A stretch of DNA of 40,028 nt from Solirubrobacterales bacterium. GTDB taxonomy: Bacteria > Actinomycetota > Thermoleophilia > Solirubrobacterales > Solirubrobacteraceae. Made by a program: the position numbers and the translations under genes. The notes under the pieces are model-generated. The model did no database searches. It was not told the DNA's origin and saw only the letters and a list, made by a program, of their open reading frames with translations. Position 1 is the stretch's first letter. Each line of letters begins with the position of its first letter. Location: NCBI GenBank assembly GCA_003165655.1, contig PMOY01000375.1:1-40028 (forward strand), written 5' to 3'. Below are positions 8,621 through 17,609 of the stretch, piece after piece.

Positions 8621-10372
8621 GCGCCCGGCAACATCCAGGCCCTCCCGCACCGGCAGGTGCCCGCGCAACAGAGTGCCCTCGGGTCCCGACTCGACCCCCA
8701 GCACGCCGCCGGCCAGAAACACGCGCTCGCGTATTCCCGCGAGGCCGAAGCCCGACTTGGGCTCCTCCACCGCGAAGCCGACACCATCGTCCTGCACCTC
8801 GACGGTGACGGTACCGTCGCTCGCGGTGACGGCCACTCGCACTTTGCGCGCTCGCGCGTGCTTGACGACATTCGTCAGCGCCTCCTGGACGAGGCGGTAG
8901 ATGGTCGTCTCGAACTCTGGGCTCAGTCGCTCGTCGCCGGCCCGCGGATCTGGGAGCCGTAGCTCGGATGTGATTTCGAGGTCGTCCTGTCCGCGCCGTT
9001 CGATGAGGGCGCTCAACGCCGCGCGGAGCCCCAGGTCGTCGAGCGCGGCCGGGCGCAGGTCGGTGATGATCGCACGCAAGTTGCCAATCGCCGTCTCGAT
9101 CTCCTCGATCGCCTCCCTCATCGCCGCTTCGTTCTCCTCTGGGTCGCCGCGCTGGAGCACCGAGGCGAGGAGCACCTTCAGTCCGCCGAGTCCCTGAAGC
9201 GTTTCGTCGTGCAGCTCCCGCGCCCAGCGGCGCCGTTCGCCCTCCGCTACGGCGAAAGCTTCGCGCAGGCGCTCCGCGGCGACCGTCTGCGCCGTCGCGA
9301 CCGCGGTCGCGGCGCTGGCCGCGAACGCGCGCAGGGCGTGCTCGTCGTCATCGCTGAATGCGGACTGGGACCCGTGATCGAACGCGATCAGCACCCCGAG
9401 CTCGCTGGCCCGGTAGACGAGGGGGACGATCAGGCCGGTGTGCGCGCCCTCGACCCCAAGGAGCTCGGGCGCGATCCGCAGACGTGTGCGCACATCCGCG
9501 ATCCGCTCGGGGCGGCGGCGGCGGAGCACCTCTCCCGAGGTCGATCCCACGAGCGGAATGCGCTGGCCGTGCGCAGGGTCGGCCTGTCCAGCGCTGGCGA
9601 CCACCACCAGCTCCTCGCCCTCGCGCAACAGGATCAACAGGCTCCGGGCATGCACCAATGCCCGGCCGCGCTTGACGATCAGCTCGAGCACACGAGTCAG
9701 GTCGGTCTCGCCGCCGATCGCCAAGGCGATCGCTCGGGAGGCCTCCAGGCCACGCGCGGCGCGCTCGAGCTCGGCTCCGTGTCGCTGCGCGGACTCGTAC
9801 AGTCGCGCGTGTTCGATCGCGATTCCCGCCCAGTCGGCCAGCATCACGACCGCTTCCTCGTCGGCCTGATCGAACTCGCCGCCGTCCTTCTCGGTGAGGT
9901 AGAGGTTGCCCCACGCCTGCCCGCGCACGAGGATCGGCACCCCGAGAAACGTGCTCATCGCGGGGTGGCCGGCGGGAAAGCCGTAGGAGTGGGGGTGCTC
10001 ACCGACGTTGGCCAGGCGCAACGGCGACGGGGACGCGATCAGCTCACCGAGCACGCCACGTCCCCGGGGAAGGTCGCCGATCGCATGCTGTTCGCGCATA
10101 TCGATCCCACGCACGAGAAACCGCTCGAGCTCACGCCCGGACGCGTCCATGATCCCCAGCGCGGCGTAGCGCGCGCCGGTGATCTCGCGGGCCGTCTCGA
10201 GTACCCGGTCAAGGAGCGCCTCCTCATCGAGCTCGGACAAGATGTCGCGCCCGACTGCGATCACGCGCCGCAGCAGCTCGGCGTCAACCGAACCAGGCCC
10301 CCGCGAATGTGTGGTTGAGGGGCTGGCGATAAGAACCGATGATACGCCCGCGTTTGCCGGCGTCGCCGTCAT
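8594..10372 (-). CDS. two-GAF sensor histidine kinase (NarL partner type)
   Basis: The 592-residue product has no membrane segment. A first GAF domain (about 45-185: LDRVLETAREITGARYAALG to LADWAGIAIEHARLYE) is followed by a second (about 210-350: ASRAIALAIGGETDLTRVLE to AASAATAVATAQT). A HisKA_3 domain has the phospho-His in RRRWARELHDETLQGLGGL. The HATPase has the N box (VQEALTNVVKHARA), VQDDGVGF and GFGLAGIRERV. The N-terminal GAF segment resembles the DevS/DosS class of redox, oxygen or NO sensors, but I cannot verify a haem ligand. The frame is open to 10663, but that extension runs under the divergent PRC-barrel gene and lacks family similarity, so the ATG at 10372 is used. No strong ribosome-binding site was seen. 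The neighbouring regulator is the likely partner. Confidence 0.9.
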   Translation of the reverse strand: MTATPANAGVSSVLIASPSTTHSRGPGSVDAELLRRVIAVGRDILSELDEEALLDRVLETAREITGARYAALGIMDASGRELERFLVRGIDMREQHAIGDLPRGRGVLGELIASPSPLRLANVGEHPHSYGFPAGHPAMSTFLGVPILVRGQAWGNLYLTEKDGGEFDQADEEAVVMLADWAGIAIEHARLYESAQRHGAELERAARGLEASRAIALAIGGETDLTRVLELIVKRGRALVHARSLLILLREGEELVVVASAGQADPAHGQRIPLVGSTSGEVLRRRRPERIADVRTRLRIAPELLGVEGAHTGLIVPLVYRASELGVLIAFDHGSQSAFSDDDEHALRAFAASAATAVATAQTVAAERLREAFAVAEGERRRWARELHDETLQGLGGLKVLLASVLQRGDPEENEAAMREAIEEIETAIGNLRAIITDLRPAALDDLGLRAALSALIERRGQDDLEITSELRLPDPRAGDERLSPEFETTIYRLVQEALTNVVKHARARKVRVAVTASDGTVTVEVQDDGVGFAVEEPKSGFGLAGIRERVFLAGGVLGVESGPEGTLLRGHLPVREGLDVAGRSRAQQTAS

Positions 10373-10454
10373 CGTTGCGAGGAACCGTACTGCGATGTTC
10401 CTCCCGCACAATGTCGGTGCCCACCCACGACGTTCGAGACGAGAGGTCAGACGC

Positions 10455-11156
10455 ATGAGCGAATCCGAGGAGTTCATCATTGGCAGCGAAGTCGCCTGTA
10501 GCGATGGCGTCTGCGGGGATCTGAGACGCGTGGTCGTCGATCCGGTCGCTCGCGCGATCACCCATCTCGCGGTCGAGCCACGGCAGCGCGGAGGCACCGG
10601 TCGTCTTGTCCCGATCGATCTCGTGACCTCCTCAGTAGGGAAGGAGATCCGGCTGCGCTGCACGCAATCTGAGTTCCACGCGCTCGAGGACGCTGAAGAG
10701 ACGCAGTTCCTGCCCGGAGCGAGCGGACAATGGGGCTACCCGCAAGACCAGATGATCTCGTTGCCCTACTACGGACTTGGCCCGGGTGGCATGGGCGCGG
10801 GTGTCATCGGCACGGGTATGGGCGTGGGCGCGGTTCCCCTTGGCGGCATCGGCTCGGGGACGACCGGTCCCCATCCGGCCACCTATGACCACATACCCGT
10901 GGGTGAGGTGGAGGTGCGTCGCGGCGACCACGTCGACGCCACCGATGGGGCGATCGGACGGGTCCAGGGACTGGTCATCGATCCCAGCGATCATCGTGTG
11001 ACCCACTTCCTCCTCGCCGAGGGTCACCTGTGGGGCGAGAAGACGGTGGCCATTCCCATCAGCGCCGTTGCGCACGTCGGCGAAGTCGTGCGGCTCGAGC
11101 TCACCAAGGACGAGGTGCGGGACCTACCACCGGTCGACGTGGATCACCGCGATTGA
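10455..11156 (+). CDS. protein with two PRC-barrel domains
   Basis: A 233-residue protein with two PRC-barrel-like halves. Residues ~7-75 contain FIIGSEVACSDGVCGDLRRV and end in RLVPIDLVTS. Residues ~150-225 contain VRRGDHVDATDGAIGRVQGL, VTHFLLAEGHLWGEKTVAIP and SAVAHVGEVVRLELTKDEV. The two are joined by a Gly/Met-rich linker with repeated GMGAG/GTGMG/GIGSG patterns (~105-140). PRC barrels occur in RNA maturation (RimM), photosynthetic reaction centres and many actinobacterial stress proteins. There is no catalytic motif. GAGAGGT upstream may serve as ribosome-binding site. The gene is divergent from the histidine kinase with about 80 bp between starts, so the two may share regulation. Cellular role unknown. 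Confidence 0.88.
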   Translation: MSESEEFIIGSEVACSDGVCGDLRRVVVDPVARAITHLAVEPRQRGGTGRLVPIDLVTSSVGKEIRLRCTQSEFHALEDAEETQFLPGASGQWGYPQDQMISLPYYGLGPGGMGAGVIGTGMGVGAVPLGGIGSGTTGPHPATYDHIPVGEVEVRRGDHVDATDGAIGRVQGLVIDPSDHRVTHFLLAEGHLWGEKTVAIPISAVAHVGEVVRLELTKDEVRDLPPVDVDHRD

Positions 11157-11181
11157 CCCCTCGTCAAGATGGGCGCGGCAC

Positions 11182-12333
11182 TCACGCCGAGCTCTCAGCC
11201 ACGGTGTCGAGCTCGTCCAGGTAGGGCGCCAGGTACTTGGCGGCGATCTTGCTGGGCGGCGTCCAGGTCGGCGCGTCGCCGATGAAGGAGCTCGATCCAT
11301 GTCCGCCGGTGACGTGGGCGCTGAGATAGCGCGGCTTGCCGCCGGTGAGCAGGATTCCCTGAATCACCGGGTGGAACGGCGCCGGCTCAGTCGCGAGGCC
11401 GGCGAAGGCGGCGATCGCCTGCGCGGCGGTGTCGGCTTGTTGGGAGGCGATTCCGCCGTGCTTGATCGCGAAGTCGGTTGCGTCACCGGCGGCGTAGACG
11501 CACTCGAGGCCACGGACCTTGCAATGCATGTCGACCGGGATGAAGCCCCCGTGGGCGCCGCTTGGGACGCCTGATACCGATGGGCCGTGGAGCTCTGGCA
11601 GCGCAATTACCCGGTCGACTTCGATCTGGCGCGCGCCGCGGCTGATCGTTACGCGGCCCGGTCCGGGAACCTCGCAGTGCGCCGAGGTGATCGTGGTGAT
11701 CCCATTCTCCTCGAGTAGCCGCTCGATCCCTTCGCTCGCGTCGCGGCCGAAGATCGCCAGTGGCGCGTCTTCGGGGGTGATGATCGTGATCTCGAGCTCG
11801 GCGCTGCTGTCGTAGGCGCGCGCCGCGGTCATCAGCGCGAGCTCGTACGCCGGGAGCGGCCACGCGTGCCCGGACGGAATCACGAACGCGAGCGAGTGCA
11901 CGTACTCGCCCTCGATGTCCTGGATCAGTCCATGGAGAAGCTCGTCGAGGCGCTGATCGTCGATCGTCAGCGCGTGCGGGTAGCGAGGGTACTGGCGCGC
12001 GCCGAGCGCGAGCAGCAGCGCGTCGTAGGCGAGCCGCCCGCCGCTCTCGGTGTGGACGACGCGCTCTGGAGCGTCGAGCCACTTGAAGCTGTCGCTGAGC
12101 AGCTCCGCGTCGAGATCGCGGGCGATCTGCTCGAGCGGGTAACGCCGCGCGACGGTGTACCCGAACGGCTCGCGAACGGTCATCGGCCGGTAGACGAACT
12201 CGTGCTCCGGGGCAAGGATCCTCGTCGCGACGCGCTCGCCGCCCAGCTCGCGCAGCGCGAGCGCAGCTTCGAGCCCCGCCACCCCAGCGCCGACGATCAG
12301 AATATTGAGTGGCTGAGAAGAGGTCGATGTCAT
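11182..12333 (-). CDS. FAD-dependent pyridine nucleotide-disulphide oxidoreductase family protein
   Basis: The 383-residue protein starts with a dinucleotide-binding motif (ILIVGAGVAGLEAALALREL). It carries ATG-like LLLALGAR around residue 110, a second nucleotide-binding region (LEITIITPEDAPLAIF) and the C-terminal FAD motif VYAAGDATDFAIKHGG followed by SQQADTAAQAI. This layout matches the sulfide:quinone oxidoreductase/NDH-2-like group, but I see no redox-active CxxC pair, and the cysteines present (SAHCEV, MHCKV, LECVY) are not obviously the SQR set. Electron donor and acceptor therefore cannot be assigned. The start is the ATG at 12333, just before the nucleotide-binding strand; the longer frame upstream has no family similarity. 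It is divergent from the receiver-only regulator at 12501. Confidence 0.85.
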   Translation of the reverse strand: MTSTSSQPLNILIVGAGVAGLEAALALRELGGERVATRILAPEHEFVYRPMTVREPFGYTVARRYPLEQIARDLDAELLSDSFKWLDAPERVVHTESGGRLAYDALLLALGARQYPRYPHALTIDDQRLDELLHGLIQDIEGEYVHSLAFVIPSGHAWPLPAYELALMTAARAYDSSAELEITIITPEDAPLAIFGRDASEGIERLLEENGITTITSAHCEVPGPGRVTISRGARQIEVDRVIALPELHGPSVSGVPSGAHGGFIPVDMHCKVRGLECVYAAGDATDFAIKHGGIASQQADTAAQAIAAFAGLATEPAPFHPVIQGILLTGGKPRYLSAHVTGGHGSSSFIGDAPTWTPPSKIAAKYLAPYLDELDTVAESSA

Positions 12334-12488
12334 GACAGCGATCCTATGCCGCGGCGGCGGCGTAGACAGCCGCGAAATGCCCGGTTCTTCGTGCGGAGAA
12401 ATACGGAAGGGCGCGCGCGGGCGGCGTTTCAGCCTTTTCCACGTGATCCGCACGGACAAATACCGATGGCCGGCCGCTGCATCGTGCG

Positions 12489-12494
12489 TACGGT
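12489..12494 (+). promoter_or_regulatory. candidate -10 (TACGGT), leaderless start of receiver gene
   Basis: TACGGT ends 6 nt before the ATG at 12501, and no ribosome-binding site is present. The spacing is that expected for a leaderless mRNA. Confidence 0.4.
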
Positions 12495-12500
12495 TAACCG

Positions 12501-13034
12501 ATGCCCAGTCGCTCGCGGAGAAACCAGGCTCAGATCGGGTCCGCGCACTTGCGCCTCGTTCCGAGGCGAGACGCCGCGCTCCCGACGGCGAGTGAGCGAA
12601 CGATTCGAGTCGTGCTCGCCGACGACCGCGCGCTCATGCGACGTAACCTGCGGCTCCTCCTGCACGACGAGGAGGGCGTCGAGGTGATCGCCGAAGCAGC
12701 GGATCTGGTGGCGGTCGCGTGTCAGCTGCACGCGCATCGTCCGGATGTCCTCGTGCTCGACCTCGGGATGTCCAACGGGTCGAGCATCGAGGCGGTGGGG
12801 CGGCTACGCGAGCAGGAGTCGAGCACCCAGATCGTGGTTCTGACGATGAATGACAGCCCGGTGCTCGTGCAAATGGCGCTCGATGCGGGCGCGATCGGCT
12901 TCGTGCTCAAGGAGCTCGCGGACGCCGAGCTTGCCCCGGCGGTACGGAGCGCTGCCGACGGACGGGAGTACCTCAGCCCGGGCGTCGCGGGAAGGCTCGA
13001 GTCGCTCAGACGGTCGCTGGGCCGCGGCAGCTGA
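12501..13034 (+). CDS. receiver-only response regulator, DNA-binding domain lost
   Basis: This 177-residue protein is a close paralogue of the NarL-type regulator at 7940. The receiver (about 35-155) keeps RVVLADDRALMRRNLRLLL, the phospho-acceptor Asp in VLVLDLGM, Thr in VVLTMND and Lys in GFVLKELAD. The usual Pro after the acceptor loop is Ser (GMSNGSS versus GMPNGSS). It ends after LESLRRSLGRGS, just where the paralogue enters its helix-turn-helix. Immediately past the TGA, in the +1 frame at 13031-13045, the DNA reads LTARE, the usual opening of a LuxR-type DNA-binding domain, and similarity then stops. A frameshift plus deletion of the HTH is the likely history. It may act as a phosphate sink or decoy for the shared kinase, or be decaying. 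Confidence 0.85.
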   Translation: MPSRSRRNQAQIGSAHLRLVPRRDAALPTASERTIRVVLADDRALMRRNLRLLLHDEEGVEVIAEAADLVAVACQLHAHRPDVLVLDLGMSNGSSIEAVGRLREQESSTQIVVLTMNDSPVLVQMALDAGAIGFVLKELADAELAPAVRSAADGREYLSPGVAGRLESLRRSLGRGS

Positions 13035-13076
13035 CGGCGCGCGAGATCGGGCGCGTCGGCGTCGCCTACCGCCTCG

Positions 13077-13082
13077 TAGACT
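13077..13082 (+). promoter_or_regulatory. candidate -10 (TAGACT), leaderless start of small membrane protein
   Basis: TAGACT ends 7 nt before the ATG at 13090, and no ribosome-binding site is seen. Confidence 0.35.
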
Positions 13083-13089
13083 GCGCTGG

Positions 13090-13416
13090 ATGGTCTTGCC
13101 ACCGGGACATCACCGAGAGATCGCGAGCGGACGTCAATTCTCGACGCGCGAGACGCGGATCATCGGGGCCGTGCTCGTCGGCTTGGCGATTTTCGCCGTC
13201 GCGATCATCATCGCGCTGACCGGACCGAGCCAGAGCACGACTCCCGGCTGCGTCGACGTCTCGATCTTGGGCGCGACAGGGGCGGCCGCGCTCCACCAAT
13301 GCGGCGCCGATGCGCGTTCACTGTGCCTCTCGGCCGGCAAGCCGAACGGCTACTTCGGGGAGACCGGCCGGGAGATTCAGGCGGTGTGTCGCAAGGACGG
13401 GTTCCCCGTCGGCTGA
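13090..13416 (+). CDS. small single-pass membrane protein, unknown function
   Basis: The 108-residue product has a charged N terminus (STRETR), one hydrophobic helix at about residues 24-45 (IIGAVLVGLAIFAVAIIIAL), and an outer part of about 60 residues with four cysteines (PGCVDVS, HQCGADAR, SLCLSAG, AVCRKDGFP). The cysteines could form two disulphides outside the membrane. I recognise no family. The ATG at 13090 is chosen because the helix follows soon after and a -10-like TAGACT precedes it. The stop is 23 bp before the aminotransferase start on the same strand, so the two may be co-transcribed. Confidence 0.65.
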   Translation: MVLPPGHHREIASGRQFSTRETRIIGAVLVGLAIFAVAIIIALTGPSQSTTPGCVDVSILGATGAAALHQCGADARSLCLSAGKPNGYFGETGREIQAVCRKDGFPVG

Positions 13417-13439
13417 GCTCAAGGAAACGGAGAAGCCAT

Positions 13440-14549
13440 TTGTCACAGCCAGCCCCAGCATCGAGCGACCCGGACGTGTTTCGCGCACAGTTTCCAGTGC
13501 TCGATCGGCTCGTCTATCTCAACGCGGGCACCGAGGGCCCGGTACCGCGGGCCGCCGCCGAGGCGGCCACCGCGCGGATCGAGGTCGAGCTTTCGCGCGG
13601 TCGCTGCGGACGTGGGTACTTCGAGGAGCTGATCGGGATGGCGACCGACCTCCGCGCCCGCTACGCGGCGGCGCTCGGCTGTGATTTCGCCTCGGTCGCC
13701 CTCACCGGATCGACCACCGACGGCGTCAACACCGTGCTCGCCGGGCTCGATCTGCGTCCCGGGGAGGAGATCATCACCAGCGACGAAGAGCATCCGGGCC
13801 TGCTCGCGCCCCTGGCCAGGTCGCGGCTGCGCCACGGGATCACCCTACGAGTGGTGCCATGGGACGAGCTCGCGCATGCTGCCTCATCCTCGACCCGGCT
13901 GATCGCCTGCTCGCACGTCTCATGGGTCTCCGGCCGCGTGATGGACGTCTCCGCGCTCGCCGCCTCCGGCGCGCCGGTCCTGCTCGACGGTGCCCAGGCG
14001 CTGGGGGCGGTTCCCGTCAACGTCCGTTCCCTCGGATGCGCCTTCTATGCCGCCTCCGGTCAGAAGTGGCTGTGCGGACCCGAGGGAAGCGGATGCCTGT
14101 TCGTCGACCACGACCGCCTCGACGACCTGTTGATTCCATGGCCGAATTACGGCTCCTTGACCCGAGGAAGCAATCCCCTGGATCTCATCCCGGCGGACGG
14201 TGCGACCCGGTTCGACCACGGCTTTCCACCCGGCGTGCGCAGCGCCATGGCGCTTGCGTCGCTCGAGGTGCTGGAGGCGCCGGGCTGGGAATGGGTACAC
14301 GGGCGCGCGGCCGATCTCGCCGCCGCCCTCGCCTCCGGCCTCGAGGCGCGCAACCTCGAGGTCGCACCACGCGGGCGCTCGACGCTCGTCTCGTGGCGCA
14401 GCACAGACCCCGATGCCGAGGTGCAGCGGTTCGCCGACGCTGGGGTCATCGTTCGCAGCATTCCCGGTCAGGGGCTGGTTCGCGCCTCGGTCGGCGCGTG
14501 GTCCTCCGCGGGCGATGTCGACACTCTCGCGCGCCTCGCCGCCGCATAA
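13440..14549 (+). CDS. class V aminotransferase-fold PLP enzyme
   Basis: The 369-residue protein belongs to the cysteine desulfurase/isopenicillin-N epimerase-like PLP family. Visible features are YLNAGTEGPVP near the start, GSTTDGVNTVLAGL (phosphate-binding region), TSDEEHPGLLAPL, the cofactor Asp in LLDGAQALGAVPVNV, and the Schiff-base Lys in YAASGQKWLCGPEGSG. The start is the TTG at 13440, supported by GGAG 7 nt upstream and by similarity beginning soon after (FPVLDRLVYLNAG). No active-site Cys loop typical of IscS was seen, so a simple sulfur donor role is not favoured. The reaction and substrate are unknown. It ends convergent to fdhD. Confidence 0.88.
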   Translation: MSQPAPASSDPDVFRAQFPVLDRLVYLNAGTEGPVPRAAAEAATARIEVELSRGRCGRGYFEELIGMATDLRARYAAALGCDFASVALTGSTTDGVNTVLAGLDLRPGEEIITSDEEHPGLLAPLARSRLRHGITLRVVPWDELAHAASSSTRLIACSHVSWVSGRVMDVSALAASGAPVLLDGAQALGAVPVNVRSLGCAFYAASGQKWLCGPEGSGCLFVDHDRLDDLLIPWPNYGSLTRGSNPLDLIPADGATRFDHGFPPGVRSAMALASLEVLEAPGWEWVHGRAADLAAALASGLEARNLEVAPRGRSTLVSWRSTDPDAEVQRFADAGVIVRSIPGQGLVRASVGAWSSAGDVDTLARLAAA

Positions 14550-14622
14550 CCGGGACGCGTCCGCGACCGTCAACCGGGAGCCGGCAACCTTGGGCGCCGC
14601 GGAGACGGTCGGCCAACGCGGC

Positions 14623-15384
14623 TCAGCCCGCCACTGCGCCAAGCACCCGCTGGGCATGGGTATACACGTTGACGCTGGTCCCGCGCGCGAATCCGCACAG
14701 CGTGAGCCCCCGGTCCTCTGCCAGCTCGATCGCCAGCGAGCTCGGCGCTCCCACCCCAACGAGGATCGGAGCGCCCGCAACCGCGGCCTTCTGGACGAGC
14801 TCGAATGACAGCCGCCCGCTCACGCAGAGAACGAGGTCGTGGAGCGGGAGCGAGCCGTCGATCAGCGCGCGCCCGATCACCTTATCCATCGCGTTGTGCC
14901 GGCCTACGTCCTCGCGGCTCAGCAGCAACTCGCCGCGATCGTCGAACAGGCCGGTGGCGTGCACGCCGCCGGTGCGCTGGAACGCGGGCTGCGAGAGCCG
15001 CTCCGGAAGCCGTGCGATCAGCGCGCGCGCGAGCGTTGGGCCCGCAGGCAAGGCCGCGCTGTACACGGCGACCTCCTCCAGCGCGCCCTTGCCGCATACG
15101 CCGCACGAGGACGTCGTGTAGAAGCGCCGAGCGCCGATCTCGCGCAGCAGCGGCCCCGCCACCTCGATCGTGTTCGTGGCGAGGTCCTCGGTCAGGCCGG
15201 CGTCGTGGACACGGTCGATCAGTCCCTCGCCGTACAGGAAGCCGAGCGCCAGTTCCTCGTCGTGCCCGGGCGTCCGCATCGTCACCGCCAGCGGCCGGCC
15301 GTCGACCCGGATTTCGAGTGGTTCTTCGATGGCCACATCGTCGCTGCCCGCGTCGTGGCGAATCGTTCGATACAGAGCGGACAC
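14623..15384 (-). CDS. fdhD: formate dehydrogenase accessory sulfurtransferase FdhD
   Basis: FdhD transfers sulfur (from IscS in E. coli) to the molybdenum or tungsten bis-pterin cofactor of formate dehydrogenase. The 253-residue protein shows [20 protein letters not shown] and [16 protein letters not shown]. The paired cysteines needed for sulfur transfer are in [37 protein letters not shown] and [14 protein letters not shown] follow. Length and motif order are typical. The start is GTG at 15384; GGAGGG sits between the TAG stop of the tetR gene and this start, so the two are probably translationally coupled. No formate dehydrogenase gene is in the window; the client enzyme must be elsewhere. 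A Tup-like metal oxyanion importer lies about 15 kb away. Confidence 0.95.
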   Translation of the reverse strand: MSALYRTIRHDAGSDDVAIEEPLEIRVDGRPLAVTMRTPGHDEELALGFLYGEGLIDRVHDAGLTEDLATNTIEVAGPLLREIGARRFYTTSSCGVCGKGALEEVAVYSAALPAGPTLARALIARLPERLSQPAFQRTGGVHATGLFDDRGELLLSREDVGRHNAMDKVIGRALIDGSLPLHDLVLCVSGRLSFELVQKAAVAGAPILVGVGAPSSLAIELAEDRGLTLCGFARGTSVNVYTHAQRVLGAVAG

Positions 15385-15389
15385 CCCTC

Positions 15390-16046
15390 CTACGCGCTCG
15401 CCTTCCCCTCCGCCCGCGGGAACGCGCGCTCCATGTCGGCCAGCGTCGGCGGGCGGCCGCTCAGCCGCTCGCTTGTCCCGACCGGCCGTAGTGCCGCTCG
15501 AACGAGCTCGAGCTGGCGCGCGGCGATGTCGGCGTCGACCGAGGAGAAGGCCCGCGTGGCCTCGCAGACGCCCTTGAACATCATGAGCACGTCGAGCGCG
15601 CCGACGTCGTCGCGAACCGCCCCGGCGTCCTGCGCTCGGCCGAGCAACTGATCGAGCACGCCGACCAGTTCCGTATGGGCGGCGCGGATGTCCTCGTTGG
15701 ACAGGAACGTGTCGGCAACAGCTTCGAACAGCGAGCGATCGGCTTGCTGGGAGCCGAGCATGCTGGCGAGTAGCTCAAACAGGGCCCCGTCGGGGTCGGG
15801 GTCGGTGAGCACCTCGCGTCCGCGGGCGGTCGCTTGATGCATGCGGTCGACGACGATCGCTGCAATCAGATGCTCCTTCGTCGGGAAGCGGCGGAAGACC
15901 GTGCCCTGGCCGACGCCGGCGCGGCGGGCGATCTCCGCGACGCCAACCTCGAGCCCATGCTCCGCGAACGCGTCGGCGGCGGCGTCGAGAAGGAGCCGCC
16001 GGTTGCGCTCGGCATCCGCCCGTAGAGGCTTGGAGGTTTCGGGCAT
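15390..16046 (-). CDS. TetR family transcriptional regulator
   Basis: This 218-residue repressor-type protein carries a TetR helix-turn-helix at about 15-65 ([16 protein letters not shown], then [20 protein letters not shown], then [10 protein letters not shown]). A ligand-binding helical domain follows ([37 protein letters not shown]). It is 12 bp downstream of the MFS exporter and 5 bp upstream of fdhD. Two palindromes in front of the exporter (17577-17598, 17610-17631) are the likely operators, making this an autoregulated exporter/repressor pair. The inducing ligand is unknown. Confidence 0.93.
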   Translation of the reverse strand: MPETSKPLRADAERNRRLLLDAAADAFAEHGLEVGVAEIARRAGVGQGTVFRRFPTKEHLIAAIVVDRMHQATARGREVLTDPDPDGALFELLASMLGSQQADRSLFEAVADTFLSNEDIRAAHTELVGVLDQLLGRAQDAGAVRDDVGALDVLMMFKGVCEATRAFSSVDADIAARQLELVRAALRPVGTSERLSGRPPTLADMERAFPRAEGKASA

Positions 16047-16058
16047 GGCTTCATTGTC

Positions 16059-17516
16059 CTACGTCACCACGGGTGACGGGGCCAGATCGATCCCCACGAC
16101 GTGACGGCGTCGTAGCCCGAACGCAAGCAGCACCGCACCGGACCCCAGCACGATGGCTCCGCCTGCGAACGCCAGGTGATAGCCGCTGACCAGCGCGGCG
16201 AGGTGAGCCGTTGCCCCGACGTTGCCGTGCAGCAGGCCGGCGGTGTGACTGGCCGCCAGCGTCGCGAGGACCGCCAAGCCGAGCGCCCCGCCGACCTGCT
16301 GCGCCGTGTTGAACAACCCGGAGGCGAGGCCGGCGTCGTCTGGTTGAACGTTGCCCGTCCCGAGCAGGGTGATCGGGACGAACGTGAGTCCCATCCCGAT
16401 GCTCAGCGGCATCAGCCCCACGAGCAGGTCCCCGGCATAGCTGCCGTGGACCGGCACGCGGGTGAGCAGGGCCATTCCGACCGTCGCGATCGTGATCCCC
16501 CCGACCGCGACCGCCCGCACGCCCAGGCGGCGGATCAGCTGCTGTGCGGCAGCGGCGCCGATTCCGATCCCCGCCGTCACGGGGAGGAACGCGAGCCCGG
16601 CTCGCAGCGGGCTGTAGCCGAGGATCTCCTGTACGTACAGCGAGGCGAAGAAGAACATCGAGAACATGCCCGAGGCGACGAGCAGCATGACGACGTCGGC
16701 GACCGTCAGCGTCCGGATTCGGAAGATGCTCGGCCGCACGAGCGGGGCCGGGCTTCGTCGCTCGATCGCTGCGAACGCCGCGAGCAGAGCAAGGGCGCCC
16801 GCGATCATGGCGACGGTGCGCGGCGAGCCCCAACCGAACGACTGCGCCTTGACGATCGCGTAAACGAACAGGACGAGACCGCCGGTGACGGTCGCCGCTC
16901 CGGCGAGGTCGAACGTGCGGTGCGCGGTCGAGGCTCGCGATTCGGGAACGAAGCGGACCGCCATCGCGAGCGCGATCATTCCCACCGGGACGTTGACGAA
17001 GAAGATCCACTGCCACGAGAGCAGATCGGTGAGCACCCCGCCGAGCAGCAGTCCGACGGCGCCGCCGCCGGCGGCGATCCCGCTCCATACTCCGAGCGCC
17101 TTCGTCCGCTCCTCGCTTGAGGTGAAGGTGGTGGTGATGATCGAGAGCGCGGCGGGGGAGACGAGCGCGGCGCCGAGGCCCTGGAGAGCACGGCCGGCGA
17201 TCAGCATCCCGGGCGACTGCGCGAGTCCGTTCAGGAGCGAGGCGAACGAGAACAGCGCGACACCGACGCTGAACAGACGCTTGCGGCCGATCAGGTCGGC
17301 TGCGCGCCCACCGAGCAAGAGGAAGCCGCCGAAGATCAGCGTGTAGCCGTTCACCACCCACTGCAAGCTCGAGGGGGAGAAGTGCAGGCCGTGCTGGATC
17401 GACGGGAGCGCCACGTTGACGATCGTGACATCGAGGACGACCATGAACTGCGCAAGGCAGGCGATCACGAGCACAAGCCAGCGGTTGGTGGACGGGGATG
17501 CAGACGCGGCGGTCAC
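16059..17516 (-). CDS. MFS drug exporter, 14-helix DHA2 (EmrB/QacA) type
   Basis: The 485-residue membrane protein has about 14 hydrophobic segments, as in the proton-driven DHA2 drug exporters. Family signatures: LDVTIVNVALPSIQ in helix 1 (motif with the conserved Asp), LLGGRAADLIGRKRLF (loop 2-3 motif A), GRALQGLGAALVSPAAL (motif B region), and GVLTDLLSWQWIFFVNVPVG (helix 5-6, motif C region). The start is GTG at 17516 with GGAGG 5 nt upstream; the longer frame covers the operator region and is unlikely to be translated. It is followed by tetR and fdhD in one operon. Substrate unknown; dyes, antiseptics or antibiotics are usual for relatives. Confidence 0.93.
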   Translation of the reverse strand: MTAASASPSTNRWLVLVIACLAQFMVVLDVTIVNVALPSIQHGLHFSPSSLQWVVNGYTLIFGGFLLLGGRAADLIGRKRLFSVGVALFSFASLLNGLAQSPGMLIAGRALQGLGAALVSPAALSIITTTFTSSEERTKALGVWSGIAAGGGAVGLLLGGVLTDLLSWQWIFFVNVPVGMIALAMAVRFVPESRASTAHRTFDLAGAATVTGGLVLFVYAIVKAQSFGWGSPRTVAMIAGALALLAAFAAIERRSPAPLVRPSIFRIRTLTVADVVMLLVASGMFSMFFFASLYVQEILGYSPLRAGLAFLPVTAGIGIGAAAAQQLIRRLGVRAVAVGGITIATVGMALLTRVPVHGSYAGDLLVGLMPLSIGMGLTFVPITLLGTGNVQPDDAGLASGLFNTAQQVGGALGLAVLATLAASHTAGLLHGNVGATAHLAALVSGYHLAFAGGAIVLGSGAVLLAFGLRRRHVVGIDLAPSPVVT

Positions 17517-17576
17517 GGGGGCCTCCTGATCGATCGGCTGACGATCCGCCGCGCCGCGAGTGTGACAATGAGCACT

Positions 17577-17598
17577 AAGCGGACCCAGCGGTCCGCTT
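17577..17598 (-). promoter_or_regulatory. TetR-type operator palindrome 1
   Basis: A perfect 9-bp inverted repeat, AAGCGGACC, with a 4-bp spacer (CAGC). It lies 60 bp upstream of the exporter start in a probable promoter region. Together with the second site it is the likely binding place of the TetR protein in this operon. Confidence 0.8.
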
Positions 17599-17609
17599 AG
17601 CCTAACACA

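Noticed and set aside
9209-10318. 369-codon plus-strand frame opposite the histidine kinase
   Set aside because: The kinase motifs are complete on the other strand; this frame has no recognisable domain.
14556-14612. Long-range inverted repeat CGACCGT...ACGGTCG between the convergent aminotransferase and fdhD genes
   Set aside because: The 7-bp stem with a loop of more than 25 nt and no T-run is not a credible terminator.
16051-17568. 505-codon minus-strand frame overlapping the MFS exporter
   Set aside because: It is a shifted frame of the same gene, with Arg-rich shadow composition and no membrane segments.
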